DNA of 64,000 nt, taken from positions 181,699,262-181,763,261 of the forward strand of contig NC_081555.1 in assembly GCF_963082655.1 (NCBI RefSeq). Reading direction: 5' to 3'. The stretch is from Stomoxys calcitrans. Lineage: Eukaryota > Arthropoda > Insecta > Diptera > Muscidae. The position numbers and the translations under genes are program-made. Position 1 is the stretch's first letter. Each line of letters begins with the position of its first letter. Of the stretch, positions 34,386 through 46,305 are shown in pieces. The notes beneath the pieces were generated by a model, which had not been told where the DNA came from, searched no databases, and was given only the letters and a program-made list of their open reading frames with translations.

Positions 34386-35690
34386 TAGGGATATTGAGTT
34401 GAAACTTTGCACAGATTCTTTTTTTTTGTCCATAGGCAGGTTAAGTTCAAAGATAAGCTATATCGGACTATATCTCGACTCGATCGGACTTCCCATATAG
34501 ACCGATCAGCCGATTTAAAGTTTATGGCCCATAAAAGATGTATTTATTGTCCGATTTTGCTAAAATTTGGGGAGTGAGTTTTATTAGGCCCTTTCTTCTA
34601 GTTGTCCAGATCGGTCCACATTTGGATTTAAGGTCTTGGGCCCATAAAAGGTGCCAACATTTGGAACAGTGAGTTGAGTAAAGCCCTTCGACACCCTCCT
34701 TTAATTTGGCACAGATCGCTTCAGATTTGGATATAGCTGTCATATAGACCGATCCGCCGATATAGGATCTTAGGCCCATAAAAGCCACATTTATTATCCG
34801 ATTTTGCTGAAATTTGGGACAGTGAGTTGTCCAACATCCTTCGTCAATTTGGCCCAGATCGGTCCAGATTTGAATATATCTGTCACATAGACCGATCGTC
34901 CAATTTAGGGTCTTAGGCCTATAAAAGCCACATTTATTATCCAATTTTGCTGAAATTTGGAACAGTGAGTCAAGTTAAACTCCTTGACATAGTTGTGCAT
35001 TATGGCACAGATAGGTGAAGATTTAGATATAGCTGCCATATAGACCGATCTCTTGGTTTTAGGTTTTGGGGCCAGAAAAAGACCATTTATTGTCCGATGT
35101 CGCCGATATTTGAGACAATGAGTTGTGTTGGGCCCTTCGACATCGTTCTTCAATTTCACTCAGATCGGTCCAGATTTGGATATAGCTGCCATATAGACCG
35201 ATTTCTCGATTTAATATTTTGGGCTCATAAAAGGGGCATTTATTGTCCGATAATACAGAAATTTGGGACAGCGAGATAAGTTAAGCCCCTCCACATATTT
35301 CTGCAATTTGGCCTAGATCAATCAGGAATTGCGTATAGCTGCCATATTAAGGTCTTGGCCCCAAAAAAGGCGCATTTATAATCCGATTGAACTGAAATTT
35401 GACACATTGACTTATGTTAGGCTTTTCTACCTCCGTATATGGTTTAGATCGGTTTATTTTTAGATATAGCTACTAAAAAGACCAATATTTTGTTATACAG
35501 AATTGAACAATGACTTGTACTTATTAGTATTTGGTTCAAATCGGATCGTATTTTGATATAACTGCTATGGGACATAAGGTATGCAATTTTCACCGGATTT
35601 TGATGAAAGGTGGTTGACATATATACCCAAGGTGGTGGGTATCCAAAGTTCGGCCCGGCTGAACTTAACGCCTTTTTACTTGTTTTATAT
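34386..35690 (-). repeat. Family-A repeat, inverted relative to its neighbour
   Basis: Starts inside the element (AAAATAGGGATATTGAGTTG), lacking its own tail and core, and runs through seven units to a complete head at 35634-35687 ('aaggtggtgggtatccaaag', 'ttcggcccggctgaactt', 'cttgtttt'). It forms an inverted pair with the A copies at 31686-34385. Confidence 0.85.
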
Positions 35691-36588
35691 TTCAAATTTA
35701 AAAAATTTACCAGTTCTGGAAATATTACAATTTAACAAATTTACATGGACTGTCACAGTTCAGTTCAGTTGAGTTGTGTTTTGTTTGCATATGTAGATAC
35801 ATACATAGCAAAACTAGTCTTTTGCATATTACATGAAATATTTCAAATATTTCTCCCCCTTTAATTTTAAATTGGAAATTGCCCCAATGTCGTCATGTGT
35901 ACGAAATCCCTGAAACATGGGTCGCTTGCTAGGGAAATTATTAATCACCGGATGATGTTTGTTTTAATTATGGTTATTAATAGACGAGCATTGCGAGCAC
36001 GTTCTCTGAATTTCGTTTGGGTAGTTTATTTGGGGCTTGTAAATAATGTAGCGGTTTATGCCAGCGACTAAATGAAATGCTTTTCGCATCAATTGAAAAC
36101 CTGGCAAGGTATCTGATGATAATTATACACGAATGTTTATTGGCATTTTATTGTAACAAAAAAAGGGTTAACATCTTTTCTAAACACTCGAATTTACATA
36201 AAGAGGGGGTTTAGGATGTACTGGAAAAAATGTTGCAAACAATAAAATATAAGTTATCGGGAAGTACAAATTGTGCTTTTCTGTCTTTGTATTAAGATAT
36301 CAGGCATAAGTAACAGGCGAATGGGGAGTTGAAAAAAAATTTATGTAATTTTTATGTTTTTTTCATCGATATAAAAATATAGTGAAGCCCTCCACTCCCA
36401 AAAATTGTTGAAGATAGCCATCCTTATAAACGGGTTGAAACTCGTCAACTAATGGTTGGTTTGGAGCACCTCCAATAGCTTAAATTTTTCCATGGTATTG
36501 GCAATTTTCGGTAATTAAGCTCATCCCGAAAGAAAAATTTACACATCATTGGAAAAATGATCCTGGCCCAAAAGCTAAACAAATTAAA
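35691..36588. other. Unique AT-rich region, no gene seen
   Basis: No simple-repeat array of note and no credible reading frame. Confidence 0.5.
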
Positions 36589-36589
36589 A

Positions 36590-38033
36590 ACAAGTAAAAG
36601 CGTGCTAAGTTCGGCCAGGCCGAATTTTATATACCCTCCACCATAGATTGCATTTGTCGAGTCCTTTTTCCGTCATCTCTTTTTAGGCAAACAAAGGACA
36701 ACAGAAAGGAATTGCTATAATATTGGAGCTAAGTCAAGTAATGGTTCGAATCGGACAATAATTGAATTGAATATTGAAGACCACAATAGAAGCCATTGTA
36801 AAAATTTTTAGCTAAATCGAGTAACAATTGCGCCCTTTAGTGGCTAAATAAGTAATATAGAGAGATCGGTTTATATGGGAGCTTTATCAGGCTATAGACC
36901 GATTAGGACCATATTTGAAATGTATGTTGAAGGTCATGGGAGAAGCCGTTGTACAAAATTTCAGCGAATTGGACTGCATTTATAGGAATGTTCATGGGCA
37001 AAATTTGCAATTTGCAAACAAGTAAAAGCGTGCTAAGTTCGGCCAGGCCGAATCTTATATACCCTCCACCATGGATTGCATTTGTCGATTTCTTTCCCGG
37101 TATCTCTTTTTAGACAAACAAAGGATAAAAAAAGGAATTGCTATGGTAATTGAATAGATTCAGACCATATTTGAAACGTATGTTGGAGGTCATGGAAGAA
37201 GCCATTGTACAAAATTTCAGCCAAATCGGATAATAATTACGCCCTCTGGATGCTCAAGAAGTCAAGATCCCAGATCGCTTCATATGGCAGCTATATCAGG
37301 TTATGTATCGGCACAGATATTATAAATCATAACAAAACATGTCACCCGAAATTTCAGGCAAATCGGATAATAATTACGCCCTCTAGTGGCCCCAGAAGTC
37401 AGGATTCAAGATCGGTTTATATGGCAGCTATATCAGGTTATGGACAGATATACACCATACTTAGCACAGATGTTGGAAGTCATAACAAAACACGTCGGAT
37501 GGAAATTGCGCCCTCTAGACGCTCAAGAAGTCAAGACCCCAGATCGGTTTATATGACAGCAATATCAGGTTATAGAACGGTTTAAACCATACTCAGCACA
37601 GTTGTTGGAAGTCATAATAAAACACCTAATGGAAAATTTCAACCAAATCGGATAAGAATTGTGTTCTCTAGTGGCTCAAGAAGCCAAGATCCAAGATCGG
37701 TTTATATGGCAGCTGTATCTAAACATGGACCGATATGGCCCATTTACAATCCTAACCGACCTACACCAATAAGAAGTATTTGTATAAAATTTCAAGCGGC
37801 TAGCTTTACTTCTTCGAAGTTAGCGTGCTTTCGACAGACAGACGGACGGACGGATGGTCGGACGGACGAACGGACGGACAGACAGACAGACGGACGGCCA
37901 TGACTAGATCGACTTAAAATGTCATGACGATCAAGAATATATACATTATGGGGTCTTAGATGAATATTTCGAGGAGTTACAAACAGAATGACGAAATTAG
38001 TTTACCCCCATCCTATGGTAGAGGGTATATTGA
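36590..38033 (+). repeat. Two family-B repeats in tandem, separated by a SINE tail
   Basis: A first head at 36590 ('acaagtaaaagcgtgctaag', 'ttcggccaggccgaatttta') runs to about 36960. A SINE 3'-end fragment follows (36961-37016), and a second complete copy starts at 37017 with the same head and ends at 38028 ('catcctatggtagagggtat'). The second copy has a 65-bp GACR tract at 37834-37898. Confidence 0.85.
36961..37016 (+). mobile_element. SINE 3'-end fragment between two family-B copies
   Basis: 'aggaatgttcatgggcaaaa' and 'tttgcaatttgcaa' match the end of the SINEs at 26820 and 13500. No head or body is present. Confidence 0.6.
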
Positions 38034-38377
38034 AGAATTTTATTTTTGTTTGAGATTAAATGCCCCCCACATGGCACAAAAAAACTATTTTTCTTTACTA
38101 CTCTTTAAAAATGAAAGACCTGAATTGGAACTGTTGCAAAAATAAAATCTTGATATGAAATATGTATATCTGGTAGAGAAAACGAAAAAATAGTTTCCGA
38201 TGTATTCCTACGATTTATGTAGATTTTCTAAAGAACAATTTATATTCCAAACAAATCTAAAATCTCGCAGTATTCCATGCAGCAAACGAAACTATGGCAT
38301 TGATTTAAATACAATACATGAATATGGCTAACTGAAGAAAAACTAGCACTAGGGCGTTTAGATATGAAGCCACATTA
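38034..38377. other. No gene seen
   Basis: AT-rich, with no repeat or frame I recognise. Confidence 0.5.
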
Positions 38378-38379
38378 TA

Positions 38380-38615
38380 TTGGGTTGCCGAAAAAGTAAT
38401 TGCGGATTTTTCATATAGTTGGCGTTGACAAATTTTTTCACAGCTTGTGACTCTGTAATTGCATTCTTTCTTCTGTCAGTTATAAGCTGTTACTTTTAGC
38501 TTGCTTTAGAAAAAAAGTGTAAAAAAAGTATATTTGATTAAAGTTCATTCTAATTTTTATTAAAAATGCATTTACTTTCTTTTAAAAAATCCGCAATTAC
38601 TTTTTGTCAACCCAA
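38380..38615 (-). mobile_element. Mariner-derived MITE, copy 3
   Basis: 236 bp, inverted relative to copies 1 and 2. Ends TTGGGTTGCCGAAAAAGTAA and ACTTTTTGTCAACCCAA, flanked by TA at 38378-38379 and 38616-38617. The right end has lost two Gs. Confidence 0.92.
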
Positions 38616-38746
38616 TATTTGTGGTCCGAGGTTAAAAAATTAAATAAATGCTTCAGTTGTTTTATTTCACAAAAGACACAAGTAACAAATTGAAAGGCAT
38701 AAAGTTCGGCTAGGCCGAAATTTTGATACCTGCACCTCGGTTATAA

Positions 38747-40067
38747 AGGGTGATTTTTTAAGATCTATAGAAAATCTTATCAAAAAACACTAACAAATAA
38801 GAAAAATGCATGAAATCTGTATATGAATGATTGCACCTCAAATGATCCATCCACTTAGTCTAATTTTGGAATACTCTTTCCAACATATCAGTCGATAACT
38901 CACAAATAAATGTTTCAATGTTGTTTTCCAATGGGTCAATTGAAGCCGGGTTGTTTGTGTAGACATCAGCTTTAACATAGCCCCCAAAAATAATCTAACG
39001 CCTTAAGACTGTTTTTGGGACTAGATCGTACGATCTAGGCGGCCAATTGATTGGTCCCGAACGTGAAATATAATGTTCACCGCATTCGCCTCTCAATAAT
39101 TCCATTGTTATAAGTGCTGTGTGGCATATGGCACCGTCTTATGGAAACCACATGTCATGTAAGTCAAATTCTTGCATTTTGGCAAAAAAAAAAAAAAAAA
39201 TTGGATATAATTTTACGATAGCGCTAACCATTCACAGTTACGTTACTATTCGCATCATCTTTGAAGAAGTACGGTCCAATGATGCCACTAGTCCATAAAC
39301 CGCAACAAACTGTGACTTTTTCTGGATGCATTGGTAGCTCTTGCTCAACCACAGAAAAAATCAAGCACGGCGTTGACAAAGTGGCCACATTCGTTCATAA
39401 AAGTGAATCAACACACAAATGTTATTAGATCAACAACAAACATTTATAAACCAACAACAGTTATGTTGAGCAAAACGTCCACAGCCGTTCACATTGTGAC
39501 AATCTCTAGTGCACAGTTTATTTAAATATTAAAAAAAGATTTTGAGTGCCGATGAGTATCGAACCTGTGATCCATTAATCCTATTGTGTATTTAGAAACG
39601 CCTTATCACATTACACCACGACCGGCTATACACATACAAGGTTTCATGAGTCATTTAAACTTAAGGTTGATATATATACACATTTCGAGGGGATGATGTT
39701 CACAACGGTCAGTTCATGAATCAACAACACGTGTTAACATAATCAACCACGGTTGTTGACAATATTGCCAACAACTCCCGTGTACGATAATGACAACGTT
39801 AGCGCATGTTTTTGCAACATATTTTTCCTATCACTCCAAATCGACAATTCTTCTTATTTACGTACGCATTGAGTCAAAAATTAGCTTCGTTCATAAAATG
39901 GAAGAAGCGCTCTATGAACTTTCTTTTGATAAAGAAAATTTTGCCAGAGTTTCTAGTTTGTAAGACGATTCATGGTTAAATTAATGACCAAACTGAAGAT
40001 GTTTGACAGTGAAATAAAACACAAATCGTGCGTAGGCCGTTTAAAAAGAAAATAGCTTAAAAATCAC
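38747..40067 (-). pseudogene. DD41D (rosa-like) transposon relic, copy 2, both ends present
   Basis: The left end GGGTGATTTTTTAAGATCTA and the right end ...AGCTTAAAAATCACC are inverted. Minus-strand transposase DNA is present from the start region (MNRL..., about 39985) to the C-terminal region (about 38820), including remnants of FERVFQN..TKWMDHL, but it is full of stops and indels, and a 17-A run sits at 39183-39199. About 39346-39832 is foreign DNA inserted after 'ggatgcattggtagctcttg'. The family name rests on similarity to copy 3, where the catalytic motifs are readable. Confidence 0.78.
39346..39832. mobile_element. Unidentified insertion with a tRNA-like segment
   Basis: Inserted in the rosa-like element. 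Its flanking thirds are rich in CAAC (for example 'gaatcaacacac' near 39405 and 'gaatcaacaacacg' near 39717 in the same orientation). The central segment 39546-39626, on the minus strand, opens GCCGGTCGTGGTGTAATGTG, has a B-box-like GGTTCGATACTC and closes ATCGGC, so the two ends can pair like an acceptor stem. This suggests a tRNA-derived SINE or an element that captured one. It is unlike the other SINE family here. Confidence 0.5.
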
Positions 40068-40375
40068 CATTGAATGAGCCTTTTATGGGCACACGAACTT
40101 TAATCAGGAGCTTGGTCTTTATGGCAGTAAAATCCAGATATAGTCCGATCTAGACCATACTCGGTGCAGACGTTGTGGAGCATAACGCTACTCATTGTCC
40201 CAAATCTCAACGAAATCAGGTTATAAATGCAATATTAGACTTTTGATCGGGTGATCGGCCTATATGGGGGCTATATTAAAATATAGTCCATATACAAAAT
40301 TAACCTGCCTATGAACAAAAAAAGTCTGTACAGTTTCAGCTCAATATCTCTATTTTTTAGAACAGACAGATGCAT

Positions 40376-41373
40376 ACTCGGCCGGGCCGAATCTTATATA
40401 CCCTCCACCATGGATAGAATTTGTCGGGTTCTATGCGCGGTATCTCTTTGTAGGCAAACAAAGAATAGTGAATAAGAATTGTTACGCTATTGGAGCTATA
40501 TTAAAGTACGTAAGTTATAGTACGACTCTGACCACATATGAATGCTGAACATTATAGAAATCATTGTGTAATATTTCAGTTCATTCGGATAAGAATTGCG
40601 CCCTCTAAAGGCTCAAGAAGTAGAGATCCACGATCGGTTTATATGACAGCTATATCAGGTTATGTACCGATTTGCGCCATACTTTGCACAGATATTGGAA
40701 GTCATAACAAAATACCTTATGCAAACTTTTAGCCAAATCGGATGAGAACTGCGCGCTCTATTGGCTCAAGAAGTCAAGATCCAAGATCTTTTAACATGAC
40801 AGCTATACAAGATTATGAACCGATTTCAATCAAACTTAACACAGTTATTGGAAGTGATAGCAAAACGTGACGTGCAAATCGTACGAGAATTGCGCCCTCT
40901 AGAAGCTCGAGAAGTCAAGATCCAATATCAGTTTATATGGCAGCTATACCAGATTATGAACCGATTTGAACCATACTTAGCACAGTAGTTGGAAGTCATA
41001 ATAAAACACTTCGTGTAAAAAGGTAAATCGGACGAGAATTGTGCCCTCTAGAGGCTCAAGAAGTGAAGACCCAAGATTGGTTTCTATGGCAGCTATATTA
41101 AAACATAGACCGATGTGGTCAATTTTCAAACCCAACCGACCTACACTAATAAGAAGTATTTGCGCAAAATTTCAAGCGGTTAGCTTTACTCCTTCGAAAG
41201 TTAGCGTGCTTTCGACAGACAGACAGACGGACGAACGAAAATGGCTAGATTGACTTAAAATGACATGACGATCAAGAATATATGTACTTTATGGAGTCTC
41301 AGACGCTTATTTCGAGGTGTTACAAACAGAATGACGAAATTAGCATACCCCTCCTATGGTGAAGGGTATAAAA
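40376..41373 (+). repeat. Family-B repeat
   Basis: The head is partly lost ('ctcggccgggccgaatctta' from 40379), then 'tataccctccaccatggata', five units with 'gcgccctctaaaggctcaag', the GACR core at 41215-41238 with 'aaaatggctagattgactta', and the tail 'cctatggtgaagggtataaa'. Confidence 0.85.
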
Positions 41374-41374
41374 A

Positions 41375-42236
41375 CTTGTTTAAAGAGCTCACGCACGTTC
41401 CCTGTGTTGTTACACTGTCGAACCTCTTTAGTTTGGTCTATAATTTAACCATGAATCATCTTACAAACGAACTACACTTTAAAATTTTAATAAGTTTTAG
41501 TTTCAAAAGGCGTGTTCTGTTAAGAAACTTCATCGCGCGCTTCTTCCATTGAGCGACAAAGCTCATTTTTGGCTAAATATGTATTAAGAAGATTTGTCAA
41601 TTTTGGAGTGAAGATCACAGAAGCTACTTATGTATCCAGAAAAAATCACAGTTTGGTGCGGTTTCTGGGCTGGTGGCATCATTGGACCGTACTTCTTCAA
41701 AGATGATGCAAATCGTAACGTAACTGTGAATGGCAAGCGCTATCGTGAGATGATATCCAACTTTTTTTTGCCCAAATTGCAAGAGCTTGACTTGCATGAC
41801 ATGTGGTTTCAACAAGATGGTGCCACATGCCACACATTATGAGGCTAGTTCGGTAAACATTTTATTCCACGTTCGGTACCGGTCAATTGGCCACCTAGAA
41901 CGTGCGATTTAACGCCTTTAGACTTTTTTGTGGGACTATGTTAAAGCTCATGTCTATACGGACAAGCCCGCTTCAATTGTCGCATTGTAAGACAACATTG
42001 AAACATTTATTCGTGATATACCTGCCGAAATGTTCGAAAGAGTATGCCAAAATTGGACTAAGCGAATGGACCATTTGAGGTGCAGTCGTGGTCAACATTT
42101 GCATGAAATAGTTATCAAACATTTAATTGCACGGACCGTAGTATCGATTCAAATTCAAATTTCATTTGCTATTTTGCTAAGAATGAAGAAATTAAATAAG
42201 ATTATGATTTTGTCGCCTAAAGGACCAAGGAGGTAA
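41375..42236 (+). pseudogene. DD41D (rosa-like) transposase relic, copy 3
   Basis: The plus strand encodes MNHLTNELHF near 41451, HFWLN near 41568, then an open block 41630-41839 with KITVWCGFWAGGIIGPYFFKDDANRNVTVNGKRYREMISNFFLPKLQELDLHDMWFQQDG. In this block, QQDG carries the second catalytic Asp. After a frameshift, NWPPRTCDLTPLDFF carries the last catalytic Asp, and 42030-42120 gives the tail (FERVCQNWTKRMDHLR, HLHEIVIKH). In intact relatives 41 residues separate these two Asp, the DD41D signature. Stops and frameshifts make it inactive. Clear terminal repeats are not visible. Confidence 0.87.
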
Positions 42237-43724
42237 ATCGTAGGTTGATTTATATAGGGGCCATATCTATCTTGCTGACATTTCAGGTAGGTGTGGGAGG
42301 CCACATACGTAACATAGTTTACTTGACAAATTTCAATAAAATCGGATACAAATTGCGGCTTCTAGACGTCTTAGGAAGTCTATAATGGAAGTTATAAGCA
42401 AATATAAACCGATATGGCCTTTTTGTAATTCCCGGTGCCACTTGTTTAGTTAAAACAGTTAGCTTAAAGCGTTCAAACACTAGCATGATTTCAACCAACG
42501 CTAGGCTAGATTGACTGAGAATGTAAAAACGATATTTAAACTTTTGTCACTGATTGAGATTTCAAAATTTTTGAATGACGATTTTAGTTTACCCCACTCC
42601 TATGGTGTTGAGTGCAAAAATGTTTTTATTTTCCACTATGGCGACCTAATACACGAATAAAAACTTTCAAATACACGGAATCATATAAATATGCATATTT
42701 CACGAATGTATTGCAGAGTAGTTACAACCATTCTATCGGAAGCATTTACAAAAGGTGGAGTTTGTAAAACAATAGCGACCCTCAGTTTCCCATCACTTTA
42801 CCATGCATCTGCTGTCGTTTTAAATGGAGATTTCGCAGCAATGGCAATTTTCCAATAACAAAAAATAATTGGGGAAAACTTCGCATTTATTCAATAGTTT
42901 CTCTAGCATTTTTGTTTTTTTTAGCTCTCCAAAGTCTTTGGTATCGGCAAAAACATCTACGATTGAATTTACCCGATGACAAGTTATAATCATCACAATT
43001 CATTGAATTGGCAAATTTCTTTGAACCCACATAAAATTTATTGATTTTGGCTTTTCATAAATCCGAATTAGAATGACATGTTTTCTCAGCTCCTTTGGCA
43101 GCTGCCGAGTCTATGCCATTGTTTTTGTACATGTTTGTGCTACAGAAATCCAATAAATTTTAAAGTTGATTTTCGGGAGGTCTGCTCCGGGCTAGATGGC
43201 ACAATCGCTGCTACATATGCTGAACAAAATTTGTGCTTGGGGAAAAATAGAGTTAAACATGATGTTAGTTTAGTTCACTTAAAAACTTTATTTTTTTTTT
43301 CTATCCAAAAATGAACTGTTTGGGAACAGCAAGAAAAAAAAGGCAAGGAACACCCTCAACTGTGGCCAACTCAAGACAGGGTATTTGCAATGGCAGAACG
43401 AAGACTACAGTGGGATACAATATTAGCTTTACACTTTAAGTGATTTGAGGATCGAGGGATTTACTGAGAAAGAAGGACATCATCATTTTAAAAATCGTTT
43501 CCTTAACGCATTTTCTTAAAACTAGGCAGGTCTATATTAAATGTTGCCGTGAAAAGTCTGAAATATCTGTATTCTAGTTAAGTTCTATTTAAAATAACCA
43601 ACATGGAGGATACCCACCACGGTGTTGGTAAAAATATTTTTTTTGAAACGAATAGCCTACATTTAAGTGTGCGATGATTGGTTAACAAATGCAGTCTCAC
43701 TCTTGATTACATAGAAAGCAATAA
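42237..43724. other. Diverged A/B traces, then unique sequence; no gene seen
   Basis: 42237-42610 has faint family-B motifs ('tatggcctttttgtaattcc', 'tttaccccactcctatggtg'). 42611-43724 is AT-rich with no credible frame, and 43600-43640 shows a scrap resembling a family-A end ('tacccaccacggtgttggta'). Confidence 0.45.
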
Positions 43725-44025
43725 GGAAAGGCAAAAGCCGGGTGGTGCCGACTTTACAATACCCTACACCTACTCTATAAACACACCCCTGCAGTGGGTC
43801 CAGGAGTGAAAATCGGGAGATATATATGAGAGTTATATCTTAATCTGGACAAATTTCTAAATCTAATTCTGAATGCTCGCCAAAATCTGACGAACAAATA
43901 CATGGGAGCTATATCTACATCTGAACCGATTTCGACCAAACTTTATGGATATTTTTTGGGAAAGATTGGTAAATAAATACCCACTGCAAGTGGGTACAGG
44001 AGTAAAAATCAAGCGATATATATAT
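43725..44025 (+). repeat. Family-C repeat, 5' part
   Basis: Head 'aaggaaaggcaaaagccggg' and 'tggtgccgactttacaatac', then 'cctacacctac' and two units. It ends at the junction with a Helitron fragment. Confidence 0.78.
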
Positions 44026-45410
44026 CTCAAATACCTTTTTTTAATCTCAAATACCATTCATTTGAGCCACCTGTTTTGGGTAATGCCTAAAATACATAGT
44101 CCTACATTTCGATATCAAATTCCTATTCTACGATGGTCAGTAAAAAAATGCTGTTTGTGGGGTATTTTGGGAAAGGGGTAGACCCCTAGTAAATTTGTCC
44201 CGAAAGTGGGCATCAATTCTTGCTCTACCCCCCAATTCGTTTCATTTTAGCCCCACGTTGACATGGTCGGTAAATATGCCAGATTTAGGGGTGTGGGGTG
44301 GTCCCCCAAACACTAAGCCCGGAAAATTTATCAGCAACGTGCTCTGTTCTCATATATTTGAACCCCATATTGCCATTGGCTTCATAATTGGATATCAAAT
44401 TCGTTTTCAAATCTCAAATATCATTGAATTAAACCCCTGATTGAAAAACCCAGCAAATATGTCCGGTTTATGCTATGGGCCCTAAAAACTATGAATATCG
44501 AGCTCCACTGTCTTGAAGACACAAATTGTCTTGGTGAGAAAATACGTCCTACTTGGGGGTTGGGACGTCCCCTAGATAAATAGTCCCGAATGTTGATGTC
44601 AGATTCATGGTCTACTCCCAAGTACCCTTCATTTGAGCTCCATTTTTCCATAGTTGGCAAACATGTCGTGTTTGTATGGGTGGTGTTATGGGGGTGGGGT
44701 GGCCCCATAGACACTTTTCCCGAACATTGATATCTGATTTGTGCTTTACTTCCAAAGACCTTTCAATTGAGTCCCATATTGCTATAGTCGTAAATTTGTC
44801 TTCTTTGGGGTATGGGCGGCCCCCCAAAACTCGGTCCCACAACTGGATATCAGATTCGTATTCCCTTTTATTTAAACCACATATTGCCATGGTCAGTAAA
44901 TAAGTCCTGTTTGGGGGGTGCTTTGGGGAATGGTTGGCCCCCAGAAACTTTGTCCCAAATTTGGATATCACATTCGTATTCTACTCGCAAATACCTTTCA
45001 TTTAAGGCCCATATGGCCATGGTCGGTAAAAATTTCCGATTTAGGTGTGTTTTGGGGGTTGGAGTGGTCCCCCTATCACTTGGTCCGACAATTGTATATC
45101 AGATACGTTTTCTAATCTTAAATAACTTTTATTTGAGCTCCATATTGTCATGATTGGTGTATATATATATTTGGTAGGTTTTGTTTTTTTTTTTTTTTGT
45201 AGGTTTGAGGAGCGGTTTCGCTTATATCGCACCACCCATCTCTGAGATCTGGCGTTTCTGATTTAAAAAAATGTTGTACCCATTTTTCACCACGGTATTA
45301 TTATGCACTATCACTAAAAATTTCAAGAAAATCGGTTTAGCCGTTTCTGAGTCTATAAGGACCACACAAACAAACAAACCTACAAACAAAAACAAATTGA
45401 TTTTTATAAG
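44026..45410 (-). mobile_element. Helitron, minus orientation, 5' end intact
   Basis: On the minus strand it starts TCTTATAAAAATCAATTTGT preceded by A, followed by TTTTTGTTTGTAGG, 'tccttatagactcagaaacg' and about nine ~130-bp units. The 3' end with CTAG is missing. A long T run lies at 45183-45200. Confidence 0.72.
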
Positions 45411-45889
45411 ATTCCCTTTTAATATTTTGCCGCTTTTTTTCAAACATTCAACAAATTTTGTCTTCTGCGACTTCTATTCTATTTTTTTGTTTGTTTTTTG
45501 AATGATAGCCGCTGATTTTTAAGGTGTAGTGAATGCAACATTTTTCTACTCTCTGTAGGCAGCACCATTACAAACGAACACTACACCTGGTGTTGGGGTT
45601 AAAGTTTTTTGGACAATGGAACAAAAAATTTCGACTTCAGTGCAGGTTAGGTGAGGTTAGGTTAAAGTGGCAGTCTGCCATCAGACTCACATACACGTTT
45701 TCGTCCATTCTAGTTCCTACAGTTGAACTATCCAGTTCGCATTAATAAGTCCAATAACTTGCGAATGTCCACTAAATCACACAGGTTCTGAAAGAAATGA
45801 GAATCAAAAGTGGAACTCCTTCTGACTGTATTTTTAATAATTTTTATCAAAAAGCTGCACAAGTAGAAGGGGAAAACCACCGATGAAAA
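45411..45889. other. Unique sequence with a GGTTAGG-containing repeat scrap
   Basis: 45640-45720 has 'aggttaggtgaggttaggtt' followed by 'gtggcagtctgccatcagac', which resembles a dispersed fly repeat I know only loosely. No coding is seen. Confidence 0.35.
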
Positions 45890-46305
45890 TTTTAGGTTTA
45901 TATGGCAGCTAAATCAAGTTATGAACCGAATTGAACCATCCTTATCACAGTTGGCATAGTTGTTGGAAGTCATTCCTCAACGATAGCTGCAAAATTTCAG
46001 CCAAATTGCATAAGAGTTGCGCCCCCTAAAAGCTCGAGAAGTCAAAACCCAAGATCGGTTCATATAGCAGCTATATCAGGTTATGAAGCGATTTGAACCA
46101 TACTTAGCACAGTTGTTGGAAGTAATACCAAAACACCACGTGCAAAACTTCAACCAAATCGGATAAGAATTGCGTCTTCTAGAGGTTCAAGAAGTCAAGA
46201 CCCAAGATCGGTTTATATGGCAGCTACATCAGGTTATGTACCGATTTGCGCCATACTTAGCACAGTTATTGGTAGTCATAACAAAACACCTCATGCGAAA
46301 TGCGT
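45890..46305 (+). repeat. Family-B units, no head or tail
   Basis: Three units with 'aggtttatatggcagctaaa', 'cttagcacagttgttggaag' and 'gcgtcttctagaggttcaag'. Confidence 0.8.

Larger units (their letters stand above)
38690..40375 (+). repeat. Family-A repeat split by a rosa-like transposon
   Basis: The head is at 38690-38745 ('aaagttcggctaggccgaaa', 'gatacctgcacctcggtt'). Family-A units resume at 40068 ('ttttatgggcacacgaactt') and run to about 40370, where a family-B fragment takes over. The interruption is the transposon at 38747-40067. Confidence 0.72.

Noticed and set aside
34522..35159. Long minus-strand frames with IGLCDRYIQIW-type repeats
   Set aside because: Translation of family-A tandem units; the same pattern occurs in every copy in several frames.
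45640..45720. Telomere-like GGTTAGG repeats
   Set aside because: Only three degenerate units next to a known kind of dispersed sequence. Flies lack such telomere repeats, and there is no array.
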